From Syntrophorhabdaceae bacterium (GTDB lineage: Bacteria; Desulfobacterota; Syntrophorhabdia; Syntrophorhabdales; Syntrophorhabdaceae): a stretch of 63,560 bases of DNA. The notes beneath the pieces were generated by a model, which made no database searches, was not told the origin of the DNA, and was given only the letters and a program-made list of their open reading frames with translations. Made by a program: the position numbers and the translations under genes. This document shows, one piece after another, positions 8,261-17,800 of this stretch (positions are counted from its first letter, which is position 1; each line of letters begins with the position of its first letter). The stretch is from contig DATKMQ010000080.1 of NCBI GenBank assembly GCA_035541755.1, positions 1-63,560 on the forward strand, written 5' to 3'.

Positions 8261-9028
8261 ATGGATATAGCAACGATACTTGGTCTCCTCCTGGGTGTGG
8301 GCTCACTTATTGTTTCCTTTGTGATGGAAGGAGGTCATCTTTCCGCTCTCATCCAGATCCCCGCCATGGTTCTGGTCATTTTCGGAACCTTCGGGGCGGC
8401 CACCATCACCACCTCCGTCAAGCAGCTCTTTAATCTTCCGACCCTCATAAAAGTTGCGATGTTTGAAAAGAAGATGGATACACAGGATCTGATAGAACTC
8501 ATCTTCGGCCTTTCCCAGAAGGCCAGAAAAAACGGACTCTTGAGCCTGGAGAAGGAACTCGATAGCATCGATGAGCCTTTCTTAAGAAAGGCTATCCAAC
8601 TTGCAATAGACGGTTTTGAGACGAACAAGATCCGAGAGATTCTTGAGATTGAAATGGCCTACATGGAAGAAAGACACAAAGCAGGGGCCATGTTCTTCGG
8701 CAAACTCGGAGGTTTTTCGCCGACACTCGGCATCATGGGTACGGTGCTTGGATTGATCCATGCGTTAGGGAGTATGGAAAACAGCTCAAATATGGCCTCG
8801 GCCATTGCGAGCGCCTTTATCGCGACTCTCTGGGGAGTTGCCATGGCTAACCTTATCTATCTCCCCATTTCCGACAAATTGAAATTCAAGCATCAGGATG
8901 AGGCCTTGTTCTTCGAGATTATCACGGAAGGCGTAATCTCGCTGGCCATGGGTGATAACCCACGGGTTATTCGGATGAAGCTCGTTTCCTTCCTGCTTCC
9001 TGACAAAAGGAGAGAGGAGGGGTATTGA
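8261..9028 (+). CDS. motA: Flagellar motor stator protein MotA
   Basis: A 255-residue membrane protein of the MotA/PomA family with four transmembrane segments (about 1-25, 32-52, 150-170, 182-205) and a large cytoplasmic loop after the second segment. The segment GGFSPTLGIMGTVLGLIHAL with its conserved Pro and Gly residues is diagnostic. With MotB it forms the ion channel that drives flagellar rotation. It overlaps motB by four bases (TTGA). Confidence 0.95.
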   Translation: MDIATILGLLLGVGSLIVSFVMEGGHLSALIQIPAMVLVIFGTFGAATITTSVKQLFNLPTLIKVAMFEKKMDTQDLIELIFGLSQKARKNGLLSLEKELDSIDEPFLRKAIQLAIDGFETNKIREILEIEMAYMEERHKAGAMFFGKLGGFSPTLGIMGTVLGLIHALGSMENSSNMASAIASAFIATLWGVAMANLIYLPISDKLKFKHQDEALFFEIITEGVISLAMGDNPRVIRMKLVSFLLPDKRREEGY

Positions 9029-9771
9029 GGAGAAGACGACGGGAAGATGAGCATGAGAATCTGGAACGGTGGCTTATCACCTACGCCGATCTTATCACGC
9101 TGCTGCTTGCCTTCTTTATCATGATGTACGTGTTTTCGAAGCAAGATGCGAATAAATACGAAGAAGTTATAGGCCGCCTCAAAACGATATTTACCGGCGG
9201 AGCTGGTGTGATCAGCCAGGGCAATCAGACGAGCTCCCTCCCTCTTGATTTACCGGTTAAAGCGGTGGATAGCGCAGATAAGGAAATCCAGAAGAAGCTG
9301 GAAGAGCAGATTAAGAATCTTGCAGGCAGCGAGGCCATGCAGAAGAGCATCTCCATATTTACCGATGAAAGAGGGGTCGTGATTCGAATCCTCGATAAGG
9401 CCTTCTTTGATGAGGGCAAGGCAGATCTAAAGGAGCGGGCACGGAGCGCCCTTGACGGAATAGTACCCGTCATTACAAAGATCGAGAACAGCATCAGGAT
9501 CGAGGGCCACACCGATAACGTGCCCATCAGTAATGACGAGTTCAAGTCAAACTGGGAGCTTTCGGCGCGGAGAGCAACGGAGGTAGTGAGATACTTCGTG
9601 GAAAAACATGACTTCCCGCCGCAACGCATATCCGCGGTGGGTTACGCCGAGTACAAACCGGTTGCTTCGAATGACAGTGCAGAGAGCCGGGCGTTAAATA
9701 GAAGGATTGAAATCATTGTCATCAAATCACCGAATGAGTCGAGGATACAACTCATAGGTGACAAGCTGTAG
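9025..9771 (+). CDS. motB: Flagellar motor stator protein MotB
   Basis: The 248-residue protein has a basic N-terminus, one transmembrane segment (about 16-38) with the conserved ion-binding Asp (D22, in LITYADLITLLLAF) and a C-terminal OmpA-like peptidoglycan-binding domain with the signature IEGHTDNVPIS. The start is TTG, overlapping the motA stop, with GGAGAGGAGG upstream; there is no alternative ATG that keeps the transmembrane segment. Confidence 0.95.
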   Translation: MRRRRREDEHENLERWLITYADLITLLLAFFIMMYVFSKQDANKYEEVIGRLKTIFTGGAGVISQGNQTSSLPLDLPVKAVDSADKEIQKKLEEQIKNLAGSEAMQKSISIFTDERGVVIRILDKAFFDEGKADLKERARSALDGIVPVITKIENSIRIEGHTDNVPISNDEFKSNWELSARRATEVVRYFVEKHDFPPQRISAVGYAEYKPVASNDSAESRALNRRIEIIVIKSPNESRIQLIGDKL

Positions 9772-9894
9772 GCTGACCGCAGTGCTTGCCGCCTCTCCGC
9801 TTTAGGACCGGTCGTCACGCTCTCTTTTTATTGCCCCGTATGCTCCTGCTGTGATATTGTTAGCTCATCGCATAATGGGAGGTGTGAGACCGCG

Positions 9895-10251
9895 ATGAAA
9901 AAGACAACACAAGAAAAAGATTTTCGTCCGTGGGGATTTTTTGAAGTGCTCTCCGACGTAAGCGACCATAAGGTAAAACGGATCACCGTCAATCCTGGCT
10001 CCCGCTTGAGCCTGCAAAGACACGGCCGCAGAAAGGAGCACTGGTTTGTTATCCAGGGGGAATCTGTCGTGACACTCGATAAACAGGAAAGACGTGTGAT
10101 GGCGGGAGAGGCCATTGACATACCGCAGGGTTGTTTTCACAGAATCGCCAACCACAGTTCTGAAGCGCTTGTATTTATAGAGGTTCAGCTCGGCGATTAT
10201 TTCGGTGAAGATGATATAGAGCGTATAGATGATGATTACGGGCGGCTCTGA
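9895..10251 (+). CDS. Cupin protein, mannose-6-phosphate isomerase type II-like
   Basis: This 118-residue protein is a single cupin barrel matching the C-terminal isomerase domain of ManC/AlgA-type bifunctional enzymes: RPWGFFEVL, then VNPGSRLSLQRHGRRKEHWFVIQG, where His and Glu residues of cupin motif 1 are visible, and IPQGCFHRIAN of motif 2. Stand-alone versions of this domain are common and are proposed to interconvert fructose-6-P and mannose-6-P for surface sugar synthesis. It stands alone between motB and HU, in front of a GAGGTG-type ribosome site. Confidence 0.8.
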   Translation: MKKTTQEKDFRPWGFFEVLSDVSDHKVKRITVNPGSRLSLQRHGRRKEHWFVIQGESVVTLDKQERRVMAGEAIDIPQGCFHRIANHSSEALVFIEVQLGDYFGEDDIERIDDDYGRL

Positions 10252-10298
10252 AAAGTTTTGAGAGACAAAACAGTTTTCAAAAAAAGTGAAAAAAAATG

Positions 10299-10328
10299 TT
10301 GCATATTGCGTAGATTAAGGAGTATAAA
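10299..10328 (+). promoter_or_regulatory. Sigma-70-type promoter of the HU gene
   Basis: TTGCAT (10299-10304), an 18-base spacer and TATAAA (10323-10328) lie about 60 bases before the HU start, in an AT-rich stretch with A-tracts just upstream. Confidence 0.55.
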
Positions 10329-10390
10329 CTATCCATGAGGTGGTTGTTGTGGGAACTACCGGAAAATAAAACTCTAAAGGAGGGGCACGT

Positions 10391-10660
10391 ATGACAAAGG
10401 CAGAATTGATCGGTAAAATGGCTGCATCAGCAAAAATTTCCAAAGCTGCAGCCGGAAAGGCTCTGGAAGCTTTTCTTGATGGCGTAAAAGCGTCTCTCAA
10501 GAAAGACGACAGGGTAACGCTTGTTGGTTTTGGAACCTTCTCCGTTTCAAAAAGGAAAGCCAGAAAGGGAAGAAACCCGAGAACCGGCAAAGAGATCAAG
10601 ATTCCCGCGCGGAAAGTGCCGAAATTCACCGCAGGAAAAGCCCTCAAAGACGCTATCTGA
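10391..10660 (+). CDS. hup: DNA-binding protein HU
   Basis: An 89-residue HU/IHF family protein. The N-terminal [11 protein letters not shown] helix, the [11 protein letters not shown] strand and the DNA-binding arm [20 protein letters not shown] are canonical, and the Pro that intercalates in DNA is in place (RNPRTG). It has a strong ribosome site (AAAGGAGG) and its own promoter and terminator, so it is a single-gene unit. It bends and compacts DNA. Confidence 0.97.
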   Translation: MTKAELIGKMAASAKISKAAAGKALEAFLDGVKASLKKDDRVTLVGFGTFSVSKRKARKGRNPRTGKEIKIPARKVPKFTAGKALKDAI

Positions 10661-10683
10661 TTTGTTGTACTTAATGAACGCAT

Positions 10684-10718
10684 AAATGCCTCCCGATGTC
10701 GGGGAGGCATTTAATTTT
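10684..10718. terminator. Bidirectional terminator between HU and hemC
   Basis: AAATGCCTC (10684-10692) pairs perfectly with GAGGCATTT (10704-10712), with further C/G pairs closing the loop and a T-rich tail (ATTTTTA) on the plus strand and an A-rich flank that serves as a T tract on the minus strand. It lies between two convergent genes. Confidence 0.85.
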
Positions 10719-11611
10719 TATGGGAGGCTCTCTCTTATCGCCTCATACGCTTCACGGATGAGGGTGTCTGTATTTTTTGTGCGGGCCGAGTGTTGTTCAT
10801 GGACGAAGAGCCGTCCATCTTCAGTACCCATCGAAACGGAAAGCGTTACCACGTCGCCTTCAATCGCTGCATGTATGCCGAGCGGCAGGTGACAACCGCC
10901 GCCAATCTGTGCGAGCAACTGTCGCTCAATCGATATTTCCTGAAAACTTCGTTCATGACTCACCGGTCGCAAGAACTCCCTCGTCTCCTCCCGGTCTTTC
11001 ACCTCGATACCGATAGCGCCCTGGCCACAGGCCGGAATCATGACGCTGAAGGGGAGAATCTCTTTGACACAATCTTCAAGACCCATGCGCGTAAGCCCCG
11101 CATAGGCGAGGATTACGGCGTCGAGCGCCTCGGTCTTAAGTTTCTTTATGCGGGTGTCGATGTTTCCCCGTAGGGTTACTATCTTAAGGGCACTGTTGTA
11201 ATGAAGAAGCTGCGCCCTTCTGCGGAGGCTGCTTGTGCCGATTCGGGAGCCGGCCTCGAGCTTATCCAGGGAATCGTGTGTAAGCGAGACAAAGGCGTCC
11301 CGCGGGTTCTCTCTTTTCAACACAGCTCCGAGGATGAGCCCTTTCTCCAGTTGAGCTGGAAGGTCCTTTACGCTGTGAACCGCCATGTCAATGCTTCCTT
11401 CCAGCAGTTGTTCTTCTATCTCTTTTACGAAAAGTCCTTTTCCTCCTACAAGATGGAGCGGCTTGTTCCAGACGGTATCCCCGGTAGTCTTTATTGTTTT
11501 GATCACAAACTCGTGGGCAGGGTAGTGAGACCGGAGCTCGTGAACGACAATCTGCGTTTGTGTCAGGGCGAGTTTACTTCCCCTCGTCCCGATTATCCAT
11601 TTCTTCTTCAT
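10718..11611 (-). CDS. hemC: Porphobilinogen deaminase (hydroxymethylbilane synthase)
   Basis: The enzyme joins four porphobilinogen units to hydroxymethylbilane. Landmarks are GTRGSKLALTQT at the N-terminus, HSVKDLP with the catalytic Asp, SSLRRRAQL, and the cofactor-bearing Cys in IGGGCHLPLGIHA. I chose the ATG at 11611, four codons inside the longest frame (which begins with TTG at 11623), because GAGGAG stands just before it. The 5' end overlaps hemA by about 38 bases, so the two are translationally coupled. Confidence 0.95.
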   Translation of the reverse strand: MKKKWIIGTRGSKLALTQTQIVVHELRSHYPAHEFVIKTIKTTGDTVWNKPLHLVGGKGLFVKEIEEQLLEGSIDMAVHSVKDLPAQLEKGLILGAVLKRENPRDAFVSLTHDSLDKLEAGSRIGTSSLRRRAQLLHYNSALKIVTLRGNIDTRIKKLKTEALDAVILAYAGLTRMGLEDCVKEILPFSVMIPACGQGAIGIEVKDREETREFLRPVSHERSFQEISIERQLLAQIGGGCHLPLGIHAAIEGDVVTLSVSMGTEDGRLFVHEQHSARTKNTDTLIREAYEAIRESLP

Positions 11612-12875
11612 CAATCTCCTCAAATTGGAAACATTTCTTCAGGATTTCTACTATGGCTTCGCTGCCGTTCTCTTTAATGAGGGTAATGTGGGGATGCACC
11701 ACCTTATTTGCAATGGTTCTCGTGAGGACCTCGATGGTGCGCACCGTATCTTGGTCGGCGTTTTTGAGTTTTCGCAGGGCCTTCCTCACCTCTTTCAAGC
11801 GGATTTCCTCTACCTTGCCCACGATGTGCGCGATGAGGGGTGCCACGTCGAGCTCCTGTAAAACTTTTGTAAATTCTGCCGCCTCTTGTTGAACGATAAG
11901 ACGCGCTTTGTCGGATTCCTTGAGCCTGTCGGTAAGATGCTGCTGGGAGAGTTCTCTGAGATCATCGATATCGTAGAGATAAACGTTTTCCATCGCATTC
12001 ACCTCGGAGGCGACATCACGGGGCACGGCTATATCAATGATAAAGATGGCTCGGTTCTTTCTTTTCTTCATGATGCCCTGAATGAGCGGTTTATCTATGA
12101 AGGGCCTCTCCGAACCTGTGGAGGTGAGGACCACATCCACCTTCGCAATCAGTTCCGGCAGTTCCTGGAAAGGATAGGCCGTGCCGGTAATCTCTTCCGC
12201 AAGGTAATGGGCCTTCTCATACGTTCTGTTGGTAATGAGGATTTCCTTAAGCCCCTCTTTTTTAAAATATTTGAGGGCGGTTTGACACATCTCACCGGCG
12301 CCGATGACGAGTATCTTTTTTTCATCGAGATTGCCGAAGATCTTCTTGGCAAGCTCTATGGCCATGGAGCTTATGGACAGGGGGTTATATCCTATCCTCG
12401 TCTCGGTCCGTATCTTTTTCGCCACATTGAACGTCTTATGAAAGACTTTGTTCAGGAAAAAACCCGTGGTGTTACTGAATGTGGCAATCCTGTATGCGTC
12501 CTTAACCTGGCCTAAGATCTCGGGCTCACCGATGACGAGCGAGTCCAAGCCTGAAGCCACGAGAAAGAGATGCTTGTAAACGTCTTCGTTTCTGAAAACA
12601 TACATGAAATCATGGAACCAGTCCGGTTGTACACCCATCGTCTGAATAAGGATCTCCTGAATATTCTTGAGGGCTTCTTGCTGGCTCAGCGTGGAATGGA
12701 AATATACTTCCGTTCTGTTGCACGTGGAAAGAATGACCGATTCGTCTATGCCCTTTTGCTTCATTCTATCGAGTAGTCCGGGAATATCCGATTCGTGAAC
12801 AAAAATCTTTTCGCGTATTTCCACTGGGGCGGTATTGTGGTTTAAGCCCAGTACGGTGAGATATACGGTATCCAT
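11574..12875 (-). CDS. hemA: Glutamyl-tRNA reductase
   Basis: The 433-residue enzyme makes glutamate-1-semialdehyde from Glu-tRNA, the first step of C5-pathway tetrapyrrole synthesis. The active-site Cys52 lies in LSTCNRTEVYF, His residues of the N-terminal domain in GLNHNTAPVEIRE, and the NADPH site in VIGAGEMCQTAL. The C-terminal helical dimerisation domain is complete. It follows ccsB by 103 bases and overlaps hemC. Confidence 0.96.
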   Translation of the reverse strand: MDTVYLTVLGLNHNTAPVEIREKIFVHESDIPGLLDRMKQKGIDESVILSTCNRTEVYFHSTLSQQEALKNIQEILIQTMGVQPDWFHDFMYVFRNEDVYKHLFLVASGLDSLVIGEPEILGQVKDAYRIATFSNTTGFFLNKVFHKTFNVAKKIRTETRIGYNPLSISSMAIELAKKIFGNLDEKKILVIGAGEMCQTALKYFKKEGLKEILITNRTYEKAHYLAEEITGTAYPFQELPELIAKVDVVLTSTGSERPFIDKPLIQGIMKKRKNRAIFIIDIAVPRDVASEVNAMENVYLYDIDDLRELSQQHLTDRLKESDKARLIVQQEAAEFTKVLQELDVAPLIAHIVGKVEEIRLKEVRKALRKLKNADQDTVRTIEVLTRTIANKVVHPHITLIKENGSEAIVEILKKCFQFEEIDEEEMDNRDEGK

Positions 12876-12978
12876 TCCTTATGCGCCCTCTATGGTGTGT
12901 CCCGGCGATATGAAACCGCAGACAACGCGCGGTGCGCGGATACCTTGCCCCGATCGAGGCGTTCCCCGGCCCCTGATT

Positions 12979-13800
12979 TCAAACATAAGAATGGAGCCCC
13001 TTTATGAGAAAATTGACGCCGAGGAAGGTGAAGAGCACCGAACAAAAACCGAGTATCATCATATAGGCGGTTCTCCTCCCGCGCCACCCTATGGCGAGTC
13101 TATTATGGATCAGGATGGCGTAGACGATCCATGTGATGAGCGACCAGGTTTCTTTGGGGTCCCAACTCCAGTAAGATCCCCACGCGAATCCGGCCCAGAT
13201 TGAGCCGGTAACGATGCCCACGGTGAGAAACGGAAATCCGTACGAAATGCACCGGTAATTGATCCTATCAAGGACTTCAAGGGAAGGAAACCGTTCCGAT
13301 ACGATCAACCTCTTCTTTTTCTTGATCTCTCTTTCCATAAGGAGATACAAAAGCGACACAAAGAAGGCAATGAAGAACAGTGCATTTCCGAAAAAGGAGA
13401 ACGTGGCATGCACAGGCAGCCACCAGCTTTGCAGAGAGGGAGCCAGCGGTCGTATCTCTGAAGGAGACAGGAGCGCCCAGAATAGAAGCAGGCAGATGAG
13501 AGGAAGGATGATGCTACCCAAGGCACGGACAGGGTAAGCCCTTTTGATATACAGGTAGAAACACGCGACGCAAAGTGCGAGGAATGAAAAAGACTCGTGA
13601 ATGTTCGTGATGGGTGTGTAACCTGCAGCAAAGTACCGTGCAATGAGGGACATAAGATGAACGCCAAACCCAAAGACAAGGCACCACCCTGCAGGTTTAT
13701 CGAATCTTAGCCTGTTTGTGACAAGGACAAGAAAGTAAAACGCAGTAGATATGAGGTACAGCAGAAGGGCAACGTAAAGCAAGCACACGTTTACGCTCAT
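12979..13800 (-). CDS. ccsB: Cytochrome c biogenesis protein CcsB/ResC type (CcsA family)
   Basis: A 273-residue membrane protein with about eight transmembrane segments and the haem-handling WWD motif, WGSYWSWDPKETWSLITW, near its C-terminus. This is the system II (Ccs) haem-transport/ligation component that delivers haem to apocytochromes outside the membrane. The HemX-like proteins found next to hemA belong to the same family, so the exact symbol is open. Its start overlaps the stop of the siroheme synthase gene (ATGA). The partner ResB/Ccs1 is not in the window. Confidence 0.88.
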   Translation of the reverse strand: MSVNVCLLYVALLLYLISTAFYFLVLVTNRLRFDKPAGWCLVFGFGVHLMSLIARYFAAGYTPITNIHESFSFLALCVACFYLYIKRAYPVRALGSIILPLICLLLFWALLSPSEIRPLAPSLQSWWLPVHATFSFFGNALFFIAFFVSLLYLLMEREIKKKKRLIVSERFPSLEVLDRINYRCISYGFPFLTVGIVTGSIWAGFAWGSYWSWDPKETWSLITWIVYAILIHNRLAIGWRGRRTAYMMILGFCSVLFTFLGVNFLIKGLHSYV

Positions 13801-14441
13801 GGGAGATTGAGCTCCTCTTTGATTTTTGTAACTCCTTTTGTGATGACATCTTCAACAGTCATGCGATCGATCCTTTTCATGATCGCACTCCTCGCGCGCG
13901 GATCTTTTACGGTCCTCATGAGGTGCCCTCTTACGGTTCCGATCACACGGAGATATGCGAGATAATCGTCACCCACAGCCTCTTCGATTTTCTCCCTCAA
14001 CTTCTTCGAAAGCAGCGGCAACTCTCCGGAGGTTGAAATAGCGATGGTGATATCCCCTTTCTTGACGATAGACGGGACGATAAAGTCGCAGATACCGGGA
14101 CTATCGGCCACGTTGACGGGGAGGCGCTTCCGGGACGCCTCTTTTTTAACCTGCTCATTTACAGCGTGGTTGTCGGTGCAGGCAAAAACGAGTGCCACCC
14201 GGTCAAGGTCTCTCTTCTCATATATTCGTTCAAGGCATTCGATGGCGCCTTTCTCGCCGAGTTCAAGAAGCTCAGGTGAGAGCATCGGGCCTACGACGGT
14301 GACCCGGGCGCCGAACTTAAGAAGCATTTCGACCTTCCTCAAAGCTACCTTCCCTCCACCCACAACAAGGCATTTTCTTTCGGTGATATCGAGAAAGAGA
14401 GGATAGTAGGTACGCGGGTTAATATCTAATCGTGAAGTCAT
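13797..14441 (-). CDS. Precorrin-2 dehydrogenase / sirohydrochlorin ferrochelatase (Met8/SirC, CysG N-terminal type)
   Basis: The 214-residue protein opens with YYPLFLDITERKCLVVGGGKVALRKVEMLL, a Rossmann NAD-binding site, followed by NVADSPGICDFIVPSIV and the helical dimerisation part with ISTSGELPLLSKKLREKIE, all typical of the dehydrogenase/chelatase half of siroheme synthase. It oxidises precorrin-2 to sirohydrochlorin and may insert iron. The start overlaps acyP by 23 bases. Adjacency to ccsB, hemA and hemC ties siroheme to haem and cytochrome c supply, which would fit the siroheme-dependent haem pathway of anaerobes. Confidence 0.9.
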   Translation of the reverse strand: MTSRLDINPRTYYPLFLDITERKCLVVGGGKVALRKVEMLLKFGARVTVVGPMLSPELLELGEKGAIECLERIYEKRDLDRVALVFACTDNHAVNEQVKKEASRKRLPVNVADSPGICDFIVPSIVKKGDITIAISTSGELPLLSKKLREKIEEAVGDDYLAYLRVIGTVRGHLMRTVKDPRARSAIMKRIDRMTVEDVITKGVTKIKEELNLP

Positions 14442-14691
14442 TGAATTCGCCGGTATATTCTTCCCACTTAGTCTCGACGTTTTCTACATAAGCGCCTTGG
14501 GGTCCCTGTCTGCACCATTCAACAAGCGCCCTGATATCCGCTTCGGCGCCTTCGCAGACTATCTCCACCCGTCCGTCGGTAATGTTTTTTGTAAAGCCCG
14601 TGAGGCCGTACTCGCCGGCCTTCTTCCGCGTGTTGTACCGGAAATTGACGCCCTGTACGATCCCTTTCACGAAGATGTGCATTCTTTTCAT
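14419..14691 (-). CDS. acyP: Acylphosphatase
   Basis: A 90-residue alpha/beta sandwich enzyme that hydrolyses acyl phosphates. The catalytic Arg (GIVQGVNFRYNTRKKA) and Asn (GFTKNITDGRVEI) of the family are present, though the usual Gly before FRY is Asn. It is the first gene of the minus-strand acyP-siroheme-ccsB-hemA-hemC run and probably carries that operon's promoter in the 166 bases upstream. Confidence 0.92.
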   Translation of the reverse strand: MKRMHIFVKGIVQGVNFRYNTRKKAGEYGLTGFTKNITDGRVEIVCEGAEADIRALVEWCRQGPQGAYVENVETKWEEYTGEFNDFTIRY

Positions 14692-14857
14692 GTTCGGTTC
14701 TATCCTTTAGCCAGTTAGACGCCCGTAATCTCGAGTTTTTGCCTTGATTTTCAAAGCGATTATGCATATGTTATCTGTATTGGAACGCATTGCGCTTAAC
14801 ATAAGTAACACAATTATACCATGAAATCAAAGGCGTAAGTACGTTACGGGGGACATA

Positions 14858-17800
14858 ATGTACAGGGTTGGCATCGACATCGGTTCCGTGAGCGTGAACC
14901 TTGCCGTTATCAGTGAACAGGGCGAGATTGTTACGACACGGTATATCCGACATAAAGGCAGGCCCTTTGAAGTGGCCCGCGATATTTTGCGGGAAGGGAC
15001 TGAAAGCTACGGCATCGAGTTTGTCGCGGCCACAGGCACCGGCGCGAAGCTTTTTTCCTCGTTGGTAGGCGCGACCTGTATCAACGAGATAGTGGCCGTG
15101 GCCAAGGGCATGAATAGACTCTATCCTCATGCGGGTAGCGTCATCGATATCGGCGGGGAAGATTCGAAACTCATCGTCTTTGACGCCGCGAGCAACAACG
15201 GTGGCCTCAGGGTGAAGGATTTTTCCATGAACGCCCTTTGCGCCGCCGGCACCGGTTCCTTTCTCGATCAACAGGCGACAAGGCTCCGTTTCACCATCGA
15301 AGAATTCAGCGAGGTTGCACTCAAATCGGATAATGTCCCGAGGATAGCGGGCAGGTGCACGGTCTTCGCGAAATCAGACATGATCCACCTGCAACAGATA
15401 GCAACGCCTGACTACGAAATCGTTGCGGGACTTTGTTACGCTCTGGCGCGCAACTTCAGAGGCAACATCGCCAAGGGACGTGATATAAGGACACCCGTAG
15501 CGTTCATCGGTGGTGTTGCCGCCAACACCGGTATGAGGAAGGCGCTCAGGGAAGTCTTTGATCTGAAAGGAGAGGAGTTCTTTGTACCCGAGTATTTTAC
15601 CGCTATAGGCGCCATCGGAGCTGTTTATGCAGTGATCGAGGATGCTTCATTGAGGGAGAAGTTTACGGGCAACGCCCGGCTCAACGAGTACCTCATGGAA
15701 GAGAAGGAACAGATCTCTCTTTCCCCCCTTACCATCTCGCCGGATAACCTTCATGTGTCTTACGAAACGAGGTCCGTCGGCCAAAGAACCAGGGTCTATC
15801 TCGGCGTGGACGTAGGTTCCATCAGTACCAACCTTGTGGTTATCGATGAAGACAAACGTGTCATCGCTAAACGGTATCTGATGACAGAGGGGAGACCGCT
15901 AGAGGCCGTTAAACGTGGCCTTGCAGAGATCGGTGAAGAAGTGGGCCATATGGTAGAGATCATCGGCGCGGGCACTACGGGTTCCGGCAGGTATCTCACC
16001 GCCGATTTCATCGGCGCCGACATCGTGAGAAACGAGATTACCGCCCAGGCTGAAGCCGCCATCGATATCGATCCCGGTGTGGACACAATTTTCGAGATCG
16101 GCGGTCAGGACTCGAAGTATATCAGCGTAGAGAACGGTGTTATCATTGATTTTGAAATGAATAAGGCCTGCGCCGCCGGTACCGGTTCCTTTCTCGAGGA
16201 ACAGGCCGAACGGCTTGGCATTTCCATCAAAGATGAGTTCGGTGATCTTGCGCTCTCATCCAAAAAACCCGTCAAGATGGGTGAGAGGTGCACGGTTTTC
16301 ATCGAATCGGATGTGGTGCATCACCAGCAGAAAGGTGTACAGACGGAGGATATCGTTGCCGGTCTCGCTTATTCCATCGTGCAGAATTATTTGAACAAAG
16401 TGGTAGCCGACCGGCGAATTGGGAAGAAAATATTCTTTCAGGGTGGAACCGCCTTCAATAAGGGAGTGGTGGCTGCCTTTGAAAAGGTGCTCGGAAAGCC
16501 GATAAAAGTCCCGCCTCACCATGACGTGACCGGCGCCATAGGAGTGGCGATTCTTGCCATGAAAGAAAGGACGTGGGAGAAGAGCACATTCAAAGGTTTC
16601 GATCTGAGCAAGCGCCCTTACACTATCGACACCTTCGAATGCAAGGGCTGCGAGAATCTCTGCGAGATCAGACGGGTTTCCGTGGAGAAGGAAGCCCCCC
16701 TGTACTACGGGAGCAGGTGCGAAAAATACGATGTGATGAGAAACGTACAGAAAAAGGACGTGGTCGATCTCTTCAAGATAAGGGAAGAGCTTCTCGACAA
16801 TATTTACGATAAAGCGGTCACAGACGGTATACCCATCGGCATCCCAAGGATACTTCACATGCACGAATTTCTTCCGTTCTGGAAGAGCCTCCTTACCGAA
16901 CTCGGTTATTCCGTGCATCTGTCTGACGGCACCAACAAGAAGACCATCCGGAGCGGCGTTGAGAATATTATCGTTGAGACCTGTTTTCCTATCAAGCTCG
17001 CCCACGGGCACGTCCTTAACCTGATAGAGAAAGGCGTGAAAGAGATTTTCATGCCCAGTATCATTAACGTGAAAAAGGTATCTGAAAACTCTCAGAATGC
17101 TTTTGCCTGTCCTTACGCTCAGTCCATACCGTATACTACCAGGGCATCGATCAACTTTCGGAGCATGGGGGTCCGTGTCCACTCTCCCATCGTACATTTC
17201 AGCGATGACAGAAAATCGGTGGCGCGTAGCCTCGCTCGTCACTTCGAAGAGTTTGGGATCTCCCGGTCGCGCTTTGAGAGGGCATTTGACGTAGCAGCAG
17301 ACGTTCAGGATACATTCTACCTCAAGTGCGCTCAAGCCGGAGAAGAGTTCCTCTCCTCGTTAAAGGACCATGACAGAGCCATGGTGATCGTCGGAAGGCC
17401 ATACAACAGTGCTGATGCGGGGGCGAATCTGAATGTTCACAAAAAACTGATCAACCTCGGTGTCTACCCCATACCCATGGATATGCTGCCGCTTACCCGG
17501 GTCGCCGACGACGATTCGGAGCTCGAAAACATGTACTGGGGATACGGCCAGAAGATACTCAGAGCTGCCAGGCTTGTGAGAGACCGGAAAAATTTTTATG
17601 CCATATATTTGACGAGTTTCGGTTGCGGTCCCGATTCTTTCATTACGCATTTCTTTAAGAGAATCATGGGGAGCAAGCCATATCTTCAATTGGAGATCGA
17701 TGAACACAGCGCGGACGCGGGCATCGTAACGAGACTCGAGGCATTTCTCGACAGTATCAAGAACGCGAGACCGATAGCCGGACAGATGGAACAGCGAGTA

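Noticed and set aside
16256-17335. 359-codon open frame antisense to the dehydratase activase
   Set aside because: The plus-strand activase is clearly the real gene; the antisense frame lacks any family features.
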